Under the pieces are notes generated by a model, which worked only from the letters and a program-made list of their open reading frames with translations, ran no database searches and was not told the DNA's origin. Of a DNA stretch of 64,000 bases, positions 54,061-63,234 are shown one piece after another. The position numbers and the translations under genes are program-made. The stretch is from positions 173,040 through 237,039 of the forward strand of contig JADDOH010002586.1 in NCBI GenBank assembly GCA_016648135.1. The letters run 5' to 3'. Origin of the DNA: Agrypnia vestita. Taxonomy: Eukaryota; Arthropoda; Insecta; Trichoptera; Phryganeidae. Each line of letters opens with the position of its first letter. Position 1 is the stretch's first letter.

Positions 54061-55590
54061 GTTTTCTAATATTCATAAATAAAACAAAAATCAGAACTCA
54101 TGATCTGGTGTTGAAAGGAGGCATTGTGTCAGACGGAAATGATTTCCGCCCAAGTTCATCGCTTCGTCTTGATCCCTTATGACTGGTATTGGCAACTTTG
54201 TTCGCTGAAGACTTGCATGCATCAAAGTCCTTTTAAGCGCGATGCAGCACCTAAACGTCCCAGCCTTGTATCCTGAGCGCTCCCTCAAATTGCTTTAATA
54301 TTGAACGTATATTTAATGTACGTTTTAGTATAAGTTTGTTGTTAATGGAAACCCATATGCGGCCTCAACAGAGGTTCAGATACCTACCGAAGGCGCTGCA
54401 ACAGCGAATATTGGAACCCAGAAATTTATCTAATTAATTAATATTTTGATTAATTAATCACGTAAGAGAAATCTTACTATGAATTAAAGCATAAATTATA
54501 CAACACCATTCGCATTTTTATCCAATACCTTTTTATTTGAAATGTTTTCTAATGCATTTGATTTTCTTTTATAGATTTTTTATGATCTTATAAAATGTTG
54601 TTTAAATCTTAAAACGATATATGCACGTAAAATTTTCCAAAATAGGTCAAGAGCGTATTGGTTAAAAACTATTGGTTAAAAACATTTTTAAGTATGAATG
54701 AAATAAAAAATGAATAAATTTAAATGAAGTGTAAAGTCCCCAAAACAGTTTTAACTTATTTTTTATATTCGATTACTATTTTTTATAAGCGCGTATAAAA
54801 AGTATTTAATATTTCTACGCTGGTAATACACGAGTATGTGTATACATACCTATATTGTCACTCGACCTAGCTACGCTGGGATAAACGCATGGGATAAATA
54901 CTCCTAAAGAGTAATTGTGCAAAATATGAGTAAAAATGATCGGTAAAAGGATTGTATATAAATGAAAAGACATTAATTTGTATTTATGTATACACTCTTT
55001 CCTCAATCGGTTCAGTAATCGAGGGTTTATCGTATATATTCATATTATCAGTGGAAGTCTAATGAAACCCTTGAAATTAATAAAAGTTTATTTATTAACT
55101 TAAATTATTGGACACCAAGTCAATCGTTCCGTTCTTTATTTTACATCGATTTTGTGATTCGCAGTACTTATCTTTCCTGCATATTTCACATATACGTAGT
55201 TAGATACTTTGCAATAGCAAATAAGTAATAGACAAGAGTAAAGTAAATAAGTAAAATTAAATAAAGTAGTAAAATAAAAAAAAAGTAAGAATAGAGTAAA
55301 ATAAAAAGAGTAGAGTAAAATAAATAAGTAATAGTAAATAAGTAATTATTTATAGTATACTCGTAGCGCGGATTCCCAATTCGCTAGCTTATATGGTTGT
55401 GCATCTCGTTTCAAAACACCTCTGAATTGCGCATCTGCCTTTTCTCCCTTATATACTCAATGTTAGTTTGCGAAACATCGGGAATGATCGACTGATTTCT
55501 CCACAATTCCAGTGAGTATGGTTTCTTCGAGAATACTTCAGTAAATTCATGTAAAATGTTCGAAATCATTCGATAATGTGTAGTTACTTA
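54061..55590. other. Unique stretch with low-complexity A/GTA tract
   Basis: 54100-54270 is less AT-rich, with a motif-free 65-codon minus-strand frame. 55225-55350 is an irregular AGTAAATAAGTA-type tract. No gene. Confidence 0.4.
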
Positions 55591-55620
55591 TATTTTAGAC
55601 TATCGTGACAGTCTAAAATA
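55591..55620. repeat. Perfect hairpin, 11-bp arms
   Basis: TATTTTAGACT and AGTCTAAAATA enclose an 8-nt loop (ATCGTGAC). A short old fold-back or the junction of a small element. Confidence 0.85.
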
Positions 55621-55710
55621 AATAAACGCGACATCAGAGACCGTATCACATGCCTCACAATGGCGAGTTACAAATGCTAGACTTTCATTGTTTGACAGTT
55701 TCAGACTAAA

Positions 55711-55899
55711 ATGGATACCAAAAAAGTCGCTTATAAGAAGTTGAGCCGTCGTGTTCGCCGGTTTGAGCAAACTATGAATATTTTATTGCCCGAGGCGAAG
55801 TATTCTCCGAGACATTTTCTAGATTATTTACGGAGCCCCAGCCACCCTCAGTTCGCACCCCGCGCAAAACGTAAGGAGATTTCAAAACGACAGGTTTGA
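55711..55899 (+). CDS. Hypothetical short basic ORF
   Basis: 62 codons, lysine/arginine-rich (KKLSRRVRRFEQ), then a proline-rich end. In another frame the sequence continues open for about 60 codons (FTTPPRVSAFGRNGF onwards), so a longer frameshifted protein is possible. I do not recognise a domain. It precedes a Penelope-like copy by about 300 bp and may be part of some element. A chance ORF is equally likely. Confidence 0.2.
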   Translation: MDTKKVAYKKLSRRVRRFEQTMNILLPEAKYSPRHFLDYLRSPSHPQFAPRAKRKEISKRQV

Positions 55900-56229
55900 T
55901 TTTACGACCCCTCCTCGTGTGTCTGCCTTTGGACGAAATGGATTTAATAAAATATGCACTGCATGTGCGGGGAAGATCCTGCCAGCCGTGCAGCCTACTT
56001 TGCTACCTTATTCATGCGCCTGTCCTCGCATTAACGGTACTTGTTAGCAGTTCTTATTCTTCTTCAGCGACCTCGTGGTCACAGTAGAACGCGATACATC
56101 CCGTTACATCGTCTTTGCGTTGGTCACTCCCCTATCCCTTGTAAGTATTTTGCAAGTTGGAAATGAAATAGAGCAGAAGATGATAGTGTCAAATCAAAGT
56201 ATTAAATCATCTTTAAATTTTTTAGATTT

Positions 56230-57240
56230 GTACTCAAACAAATAGCAATTCATAATTTTTTGTTTTCTACCCCTGCATCCAATATAGATATAAGTTACCA
56301 ACGGGGCAGAATATTATATATCAATAATTTTTCTTCCCTCTGTGTAAATAGCTTTCCTTCGGAAGTAAGACCAGCCTTTAATACAATTAATAATTTAGGT
56401 AAATTTTTAATTAATACAAAAGATCGAGACGATCATCTAAGTATTCGGGTATAAATTATCGTGTAATGATTGTTCATCTTTTTATATAGGTAAAAATTCG
56501 TAATATTAATATTCGCGTTAAAGAACACTTAAAATGTTTAAGTAGTAATGGATTTTCTGAATTCGCCAATCACTTGGTTGATAAAAATCATTCTTTTTGC
56601 CGTCACGGGGGTTCATATTCTACATAAAAATGGGTTGGGAATTAGATTAGATAATTTAGAAGCTCTGGAAATAAAAAAGTCAGTCAACAATAATAGTGAA
56701 ATACTTAATAATCAATTATTTTTATCCAACAGTCCTATATTAAATATTTTACCCATATAAATCCTACTAATTTCTCATATACCTTTCTCTTTACTTTTCA
56801 CTCCCCTGGCGTTCAGTCTTTTGTTGTAATTTAGCTCTTTCTAGTCCATATGCTTGTCTGTCCACCTTTTATTATCGTGTAATTTTATATTATGTTCTCT
56901 TTCATAAGTACTGGTATATTGTTGTCTCACTTGTTTGTAGTTTGTCTCTCTCTAATCCATATACTTATCTCTCGATATTTTGTCATTATCGTGTAATTTT
57001 ATATTAGGTCTCTTTCATATGTACTCTCTTTTCTCTATGTAATTTTATATTTTGTCTCTTTCATATGTACTCTCTTTTTTCTATGTAATTTTATATTTTG
57101 TCTCCCTCATTATATATAAGTATATATAAGTGCACTGCTTTGTATTTATTATTTAGTTATTAGTTATTAAGTTGCCCTGATGAAGCTTAAGATTAAGCGA
57201 AACCGGTTGGCACGACAATAAATCGTGGTTTAATACAAGG
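56230..57240 (+). mobile_element. Penelope-like element, decayed copy with GIY-YIG relic and tail
   Basis: The translation runs through several frames: RGRILYINNFSSLCVNSFPS, EVRPAFNTINNLGKFLINT, then LSCNDCSSFYIGKNS (56455-56500), IRVKEHLKCLSSNGFSEFAN and KNGLGIRLDNLEALEIKKSV. Each matches the intact frame at 61148-61894 in order, so this is the same protein type: the segment after the RT and the GIY-YIG endonuclease with its C-x2-C pair. At least three frameshifts and a stop. After the stop come about 410 bp of T-rich UTR with repeated TGTAATTTTATATT words, then the hammerhead-like core at 57177-57202 and CCGGTTGGCACGAC. The two copies are clearly diverged from each other. Confidence 0.85.
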
Positions 57241-57329
57241 AAAAGTGTTTTTATTTATTTTAATGTGTCAAACCACAAAGTTACTGCTTTCTACCAAAGT
57301 AAACAAATATACTTTCTTAAATTTTCTAA

Positions 57330-58040
57330 CTCTGCTACGGAGGTGCTTAGGAGAGCAAACAGGTGAGCGCGAGCTGGTCACCACAATAAAACGTGGGAAA
57401 ATCGCATACTTGGGTCATATTTTTTTTATTTATTTTTTAATTGAAATATTTATTGAACATAAAATAACACATACATGTTATAGTGAATATTACATTTTTT
57501 TATACATGTTTAACTGTCCCCAGAAAAGTAAAACTTGTGTTTGGGGACAGGAGTACATGATATGTAGGTAAATAAAAGCATAAATATGTTTAAGTCAATA
57601 ATGGAACAGTCTAGAGAAATACAAACATTATAAGGTAAATATTAGTGACTCAAGTACATTAATTATTTTCAGAATACCATTATTTTTTAAAATTCTAACT
57701 ATTTTTTGTTTTATAGTTTATGTTTTGTATAGGTATTCTATTTGTATGATGTGTTTCTTGAATTTTGTATAGTATCTTCACTTCTGATATTCATTGGTAA
57801 GTTATTGAAATATTTGATACCTAGATAAGTGTAATGGTGTTGTGTGGCTGTTTTGTTTTATTTGGGAATGTTTAAACATCCTATTCTATATTCAACGAAG
57901 TGATAACAATAGGCTGCTTCAATTAATTATGAAGGGTATAGAAAAACTCTGATGGCTCCGCAACATTCGCGAGTGGACTGGCATCAGGACCGTCGGAGAC
58001 CTATTCCAGACTACGCCAGACAGGGATGCCTTGTCAAAGG
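57330..58040 (+). pseudogene. Non-LTR RT C-terminal relic, split by an insertion
   Basis: 57332-57420 encodes EVLRRAN (one frame) and RELVTTIKRGKIAYLGHI (another). 57917-58030 continues LQLIMKG, then WLRNIREWTGIRTVGDLFQ. In non-LTR proteins of this type the segments TIKxRKLxYLGHI, LLQLIMxGKI and SWLKNLRxW follow closely. Here about 500 bp lie between the first two, filled by another retroelement. The fragment has several frameshifts. Confidence 0.7.
57420..57915 (-). mobile_element. Nested Jockey-like retroelement fragment
   Basis: Minus strand: near 57860 the translation gives LGIKYFNNLPMNIRSED and then FKKHIIQIEYLY, the closing xGIKxYNxLPxxI ... FKxxLKxxL tail of Jockey/CR1-type ORF2. A non-coding stretch with a CTGTCCCC/GGGGACAG hairpin (about 57514-57551) follows, and a poly(A)-like tail (T-run at 57420-57440). 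It lies inside the RT relic at 57330-58040. Confidence 0.7.
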
Positions 58041-59149
58041 AGCCTGATAAGGCACTAAGAGAAGAGACATTTTTTTAAAAATTGAAATTAAGTTAATAAA
58101 AAAAAATTATGAAGCCTGATAAGCGCATTTAGATGGAGTAATGAAAAAATATTGTTTATTTTGCTATCTGTTTATTTTAAATAATTTAAAGAATGAGATG
58201 GTATTCTTTTGTAGGCGTCTTGAAAGACAACAAAATAACTTCAGAAGAATATTAAAAAATATATTAAAGCTTCCACGGGGAGATTAGTACACGTAGAATA
58301 AGAGAAATGATAAATAAACAAACAAACTCTATAATTTAATTAAAATCATATTATGACGTAGTACAAAACATAAATTTTAAAAAGTCTTAAAGCAGGTACA
58401 GTAAATTCTAACTCATCGACAAGAAAGAAAGGAATGAATATGCATTATATTTATTTTTGACATTTCAGACTTTTATTTCTTAAAAAAAAATATTCTACAT
58501 TTTACATTGTGGAAGTAGGTATATACTAGGTACAAATATTTTTACTAATTTTCTTAAGGTACGTATCCACCGAGTCTCAAAAGGACACATTTTAATTATA
58601 GTACATTGTAATTTCCGAATAATTTAATTTAATTTCTAAAAAGTATGAAAACGTAGATACATTAGTTTGACTTTTCTGGGTATTCAGAAGAAAATATCAT
58701 AAGCATGCTAATGAGTTTATTTGATCACATATTTTTCACAGGAATGTAATTGTCAAATCTCGCATGCAATGTTCTATCCTGCGCGATTGCATACATACAT
58801 AGTGTTTTAGGGCACAAAAAAATATAGCGTCCTCACAAATTTAAAGAAGACAATAACAAAAAATATTATTTGATGCAATCCAAATAGTTTGAATCTAAAT
58901 TTCAACACAAGTCAATTTTTTTTTGTGTTCAAATACAATGAAATTACACTGCAATTTCAAAGCTCTTCTATGTACTTTTCCAGGTAGGCTTTTACCTTCA
59001 ATGTTTTGGGACGTTATAATTGGAATCAATATGAAATTATTATTATTATTATTATTATTATTGCTTTTGTACTTATCTCAAGTATTTTTTTTTTAATTTA
59101 AAGTCGAAGCGGTCAAATAAAATTGTCTCTTTCTCGAATATAGCTATAC
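58041..59149. other. AT-rich stretch with (ATT)n tract
   Basis: An ATT microsatellite of about 9 units lies at 59038-59064. No gene or element recognised. Confidence 0.4.
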
Positions 59150-59560
59150 TTTCTTCTTATATATTCTTGAAGTGCCATGACCAAAAAATCGACCTTATAA
59201 CTGAGCTGAGCCTAATATTTTGAGCATTTCTTTGTCCTGTCTCGTGTCCTTTGGAATGGTAACTTCGCCAAAATATTTTAATGCATCAACTTATTTCAGT
59301 CCTCGAATCTGGATTATACTGCTGTCCTTCATTTATCTTGATGACCATAATTTTGGTTTTTGCTATGCAATATTAGTGCCTGCTCATGTGGTTTCGGCAC
59401 TGAAATGATTTAGCTACTACGTCATCAGCAAATAGAAGACTATCAACTTTTTTTGTCACTGGTTCAATTTTTCCCGCTTACTCTGTCCATGAAGATATTC
59501 GAAGTGAACTGGGCTAGGAATAACGGATACCCTTGTCCATAATCCAATTTAAACACTACA
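59150..59560 (-). pseudogene. Non-LTR RT palm-domain relic (weak)
   Basis: Minus strand: DYGQGYPLFLAQFTSNIFMD fits the GxRQGxxLSPxLFNxxxD strand, then after a gap HSKNQNYGHQDK and further on NILAKLPFQRTRDKEMLKIL. Several stops. I infer an RTE/L1-like enzyme with the active-site segment decayed. Not enough remains to be sure. Confidence 0.45.
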
Positions 59561-59615
59561 CTGATATACTTTTATTACATTTTCTTTACACATACTTTTA
59601 TATTTTACATATTAC

Positions 59616-59915
59616 ATCTTCTTCCTTCTAGTGTCCCAACTCATTGCATTGGGGTCAGCTCTTCTCGTTCTCAGGCTGTAACTTCTTCGGTTCTGGGTGT
59701 CGTTTTCATCTATATCGTTTTTTGCAGTATTTTGGTGCATTGAGTCATCCACGAATTTTGGTCTTCTGGATGACTCGATGAAGCTCCAAAGACGTTCCCT
59801 TCTTCACCGTGTGGTCTGGTTGTCTCCATCTTATGTGCCCGTACCATCTCGGCTGTCGTTATCCTGTTTACTCATTATGTCCGTGACACCCAGCCTACCA
59901 CGAATGCGTAAACAT
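59616..59915 (-). pseudogene. RTE-like C-terminal relic with (GAA)n-type tail
   Basis: The minus strand matches 4010-4326: GGCTGGGTGTCACGGACATA, GACCACACGGTGAAG, GGAGCTTCATCGAGTCATCC, GGATGACTCAATG, ACCCAGAACCGAAGAAG, GAGTTGGGACA, then GAAGGAAGAAGATG. Both copies are broken in all frames. Confidence 0.8.
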
Positions 59916-59959
59916 TTAATCCTATATTTTAGTGATACTTTTTATTTATTTATTTCTAT

Positions 59960-60503
59960 TGTCACGGAATGGCACGCTAAAGAGAATTTACACACTGTTC
60001 GAATACCTTATAATGTAAAGTGATCTACGACCTTTGGGAAACGTCTATAAACGCCCAGAAACGACACTAGAATAATCCAGAAAGTACGAAAACACCAGCA
60101 TTTTCGGATATAAATACGTAAGAGTGGTCATGTTTAACAGATAGTTACTGGGCGAAGTCGGCCGCGAGCTACCAGACGACGCCCAGTGTGACCATTTGTG
60201 GGGTAATCGAAGCGATAAATAAAGTGAATAATCTAGCGAAGTACCTTATTGGCGAAATAAATAAATGCGATAAATACTACGAGCGAAATTGTATGGAATT
60301 TTAAGTACCCAGCAATAATAAAGTGTTCATTTACGAGTTATATACTGCGAAATAGTATAATTTAGAGATCAGCTTTAAGTTTAATTCGTTTTGAGTGACT
60401 TTGTACATTTAATAGTCAAATAATCATAAATGAATCGCTTATTAAATCACTAAATAATTTCCAGCGTTATCATTAATTCTTCTCCTAGGCACGACATGTG
60501 TCA
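59960..60503 (+). mobile_element. Solo LTR, TGTMACG family, copy 5
   Basis: Starts TGTCACGGAATGGCACGCTA and ends CACGACATGTGTCA. CTAT on both sides (59956-59959, 60504-60507) is a good 4-bp target duplication. TATA box GATATAAATACG (about 60107-60118), then CCAGACGACGCCCAGTGTGA, GCGATAAATAAAGTG and AATAAATAAATGCG. Length 544 bp. No internal genes. Confidence 0.85.
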
Positions 60504-61147
60504 CTATTTATTTCTCCCCCATCGCAAAAATTACAAAATTTTACTTTAAGTTTGCATTTGCGCATACAGTGATTCAAAAATAAAAGGTAACTTTTCTCGT
60601 ATGTAAGTATGTATATATTTACGCAGAGAGGTAGTTACTTCACTATGCATCATATTATTAATGTGTTTCAGCATGTTTTAGTATGCAATAAAGACCCGTC
60701 GCATAAGTAAAATTCCGTGTCACCCGGTAATAAATTAGCGTTTACATCAGTCATACATTTGTGCGACATCGGAACACGTCACATTAACCGCGCGTCATTA
60801 ATACTGCGGATAGCAACACGTCCAATTAGTGTTTATTTAACGCATTAATTCATTTTGTAATCATACAACTACGCGTGTCAGGATGTACGTCGCAGATGAC
60901 GCATTTTCTCGCATCACGCGGAGGCCGTATCCCGTTTTCCGGTTTGCTAAATATTCAGGGGATTAGGGTTCGGTCGGAATATTAACACGGAGGATTTGCC
61001 GCGGATTTGGAGCAAAACAGCCGAAAACAAAGAAAGTGATGGGAGTTTGGGTACATTATTAAACCGGGCTTATCCCAGACTGCCGCCATTAATCGCCATG
61101 TGGAAAGGGAGTCTCCTTTATTTTATAACTAAATATATGACATGTGA
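60504..61147 (+). other. Less AT-rich block, possible regulatory sequence
   Basis: 60720-61115 differs from its surroundings: it is rich in CG dinucleotides and in TAAT-type words (CCAATTAGTG, CGCATTAATTC, CATTAATCG). It has no repeats, no coding relic and no match elsewhere in the window. Homeodomain-type sites and retained CpG suggest conserved regulatory DNA, which is inference only. Confidence 0.3.
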
Positions 61148-61894
61148 GTGAATACGGTCCATCGTCTTGTATCCGTCCCCTTAACACGTGATAACTTTCT
61201 TTTAGAAATGTCCAAAATCAAACGGATAGCAGTTAATAATGGTTATGAAGCTAGCTTAGTAGATAATATTTTAAACAGAAAAATGCAACAATTAGCCCGT
61301 AATAAATTTTTGTTCCACAGTAATGAAGTAGTTAAGCATCAGGATTTCCAATGGCGTCGTATTTTATTTATTAATTCTACTTTTTCAACTTCTAGCGTCA
61401 AAAATCTCCCACCAGACATCAGACCCGCGTTTTATACGAATAACAATATAGGTAAATTTTTAGTCAATTGTAAAGATAAGGAGGATAAATTTAGCCATTC
61501 TGGTGTATATTCATTAAAATGTAACGATTGCCCCGCGTTTTATATAGGAAAGACATCGCGTAATGTAAAAATTAGAGTAAAAGAGCACTTGCGGTGTTTA
61601 AAAAGTAGTGGGTTCTCAGAGTTTGTAAATCATTTAATTGAAGAAGACCACACGTTCAATAATAGCACAGGAGTTAGGATTATCCATAAAAACGGAATAG
61701 GAAATAGATTAGATAATTTAGAGGCATTAGAGATAAGAAAAGCCATTAATTTAAATCATAAAATAATTAATAATCAAATAAATTTGTCTTATAGTCCACT
61801 CTTAAATATGTTCCCTCTTAATAATAATATTCCCTGTATAATCCCACCCCCTACCCCCACTATTGGCACTCCGTCCTTCCACCTTTCACACTAG
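61148..61894 (+). CDS. Penelope-like element ORF, 3' part with GIY-YIG endonuclease
   Basis: Open frame of 248 codons. Residues 1-60 match the linker behind the RT of Penelope-like proteins (KIKRIAVNNGY). Residues 85-118 include LPPDIRPAFYTNN. The GIY-YIG domain starts at GVY (119-121), with a C-x2-C pair (Cys125, Cys128) in the linker, YIG at 132-134, Arg143, EH at 146-147, NHL at 161-163 and LEALEI with Glu192 or Glu195 in the catalytic-acid position. The C-x2-C placed between GVY and YIG is typical of Penelope endonucleases. The C-terminal 25 residues are proline-rich. The RT is missing, so the copy is 5'-truncated near 61148 and the methionine is incidental. The GIY-YIG nuclease makes the nick that primes reverse transcription in this family. 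It has no frameshift, so it is the youngest coding relic here. Confidence 0.9.
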   Translation: MNTVHRLVSVPLTRDNFLLEMSKIKRIAVNNGYEASLVDNILNRKMQQLARNKFLFHSNEVVKHQDFQWRRILFINSTFSTSSVKNLPPDIRPAFYTNNNIGKFLVNCKDKEDKFSHSGVYSLKCNDCPAFYIGKTSRNVKIRVKEHLRCLKSSGFSEFVNHLIEEDHTFNNSTGVRIIHKNGIGNRLDNLEALEIRKAINLNHKIINNQINLSYSPLLNMFPLNNNIPCIIPPPTPTIGTPSFHLSH

Positions 61895-62025
61895 TATATA
61901 AGCGCATAACTTTAGTATGTTTAGACAGTTAAGATCCCTGAAGAAGCTACGGTAGTAGCGAAACCCGGTTGGATTTTTAATAAATATAAGTGGTGTATAA
62001 CAAAGTTATTATTATTTATTTAATT
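61895..62025 (+). mobile_element. Penelope-like 3' tail with hammerhead-like core
   Basis: Starts right after the stop of the GIY-YIG frame. The core at 61938-61963 is CTGAAGA, one A, a 5-bp hairpin (GCTAC/GTAGC, loop GGTA) and GAAA, then CCCGGTTGG. TAACAAAGTTATTATTATTT closes it. Hammerhead-type motifs are known in Penelope-like elements. The extra unpaired base and the unmapped stems I and III leave activity open. Confidence 0.7.
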
Positions 62026-62610
62026 ATAATGTATCACCACCAAGTATTTGCTTCCTTTAAAAATTTGAATACATTTCACATTATAACTATTCAATTATCT
62101 AGTAATAATAGCTAGTAAACATATCGGATGTTTTTTCGGAAACACTAGCCGCCTACAAGAAAGCTCTTTTGGACGAATTTGGTCGTTTATAAATTAGTTA
62201 TTGATGTCATGTGTATCTCTTGTTTTTAGATTTTTGAATTTTACATTTCATTTTATTTTACTGTCATTTTTATTGTTTCTTGAGTTTCAGATTTGATTTG
62301 TTTACAATTATTTCATTTTGTTGTAATTTTGTTGCTTTTTGAATTTCAGACATAATTATTTTAATTTGTTGTAGTTTTATTGATTGTTGACTTTCATATT
62401 TGATTTGATAACTATTATTTCATTTGATGTAATTTTGTTATACTTTATGTTATTCACTTAATGTTTTATTTTTCTTTATATATCACTTTATTAATTGTTT
62501 TTAATAGAATTATACCTTATCTCCTTTTTTTATTATTACCTATCAATCTATACATCTTTTTTGAGTTTAAACACTATTATTGTCGAGATGTTACAGATGT
62601 TCTCATATAC
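62026..62610. repeat. T-rich stretch with decayed ~60-bp tandem repeat
   Basis: At about 62225-62450 units of roughly 60 bp share GAATTTCAGA/GAGTTTCAGATTTG, ATTATTTCATTT and TGTAATTTTGTT segments, three to four times. No gene. Confidence 0.55.
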
Positions 62611-63234
62611 AGGTAAAAATATAAACTAACAGCTGTCACTTTGTAAAAAACTGATCACTCATGTAAAGTGACAGTTGTTAGAAATGATCACAACACTATC
62701 GAAGATTCCAGAACGGCCTAGCCGTAATCTACGGCGTTCGGGAAGCATCGAGAAACATAATAAAATAAGCCTGGAAGCCACGAAAAAGTTTTTCTAAATA
62801 CTAGGAACGCCTAGAAGGTTCGATATCAGCATTAGCCAGATATAAATAGACGCGCCAGGGAGAAGAGTTGTGGTTGTTCTTAGCGCGCTTGACAGCGGAA
62901 CAGAAGCGAAAGCAGCCGCGAGCTGCGAAGGCCAGTGTGGCCAGGTAAGCGATAATTCGACAGCGAATAATCTGGAAAGTACTTACGTAGCGAAATCGGA
63001 GCGAATAATACGTGCGGAAATCAGGTGGAATGTTCTAGTGAATAATGAATAACGTGTTAAAGCGATTATAAAGTATCTATTTACGAGCGATAAATTTAGG
63101 AAATATTTTAATTTAGATAATAGCGTTAAGTTAAATAGTATTAAGTGACTTGATATGTTTGTTTAATTAATTAATCAGTAATTAATAAATCTGTATTAAA
63201 TTCCAGCATTTTCATTAATTCCTCCCGCGTGACA
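62611..63234 (+). mobile_element. Solo LTR, TGTMACG family, copy 6
   Basis: Ends CCTCCCGCGTGACA (63234). Contains CACAACACTATCGAAGATT, AGATATAAATAGACGCG (TATA box at about 62839), CCAGTGTGGCCAGG and GCGAATAATACG. The 5' end is uncertain; ATAC at 62607-62610 and after 63234 could be a 4-bp target duplication, but the first bases there do not match the TGT start. The 60-codon frame in the LTR (62870-63052) is not a gene. Confidence 0.75.

Noticed and set aside
56260..56454. Independent 64-codon gene
   Set aside because: It is one frame segment of the decayed Penelope-like ORF.
62870..63052. 60-codon frame
   Set aside because: Inside a solo LTR and not conserved in the other LTR copies.
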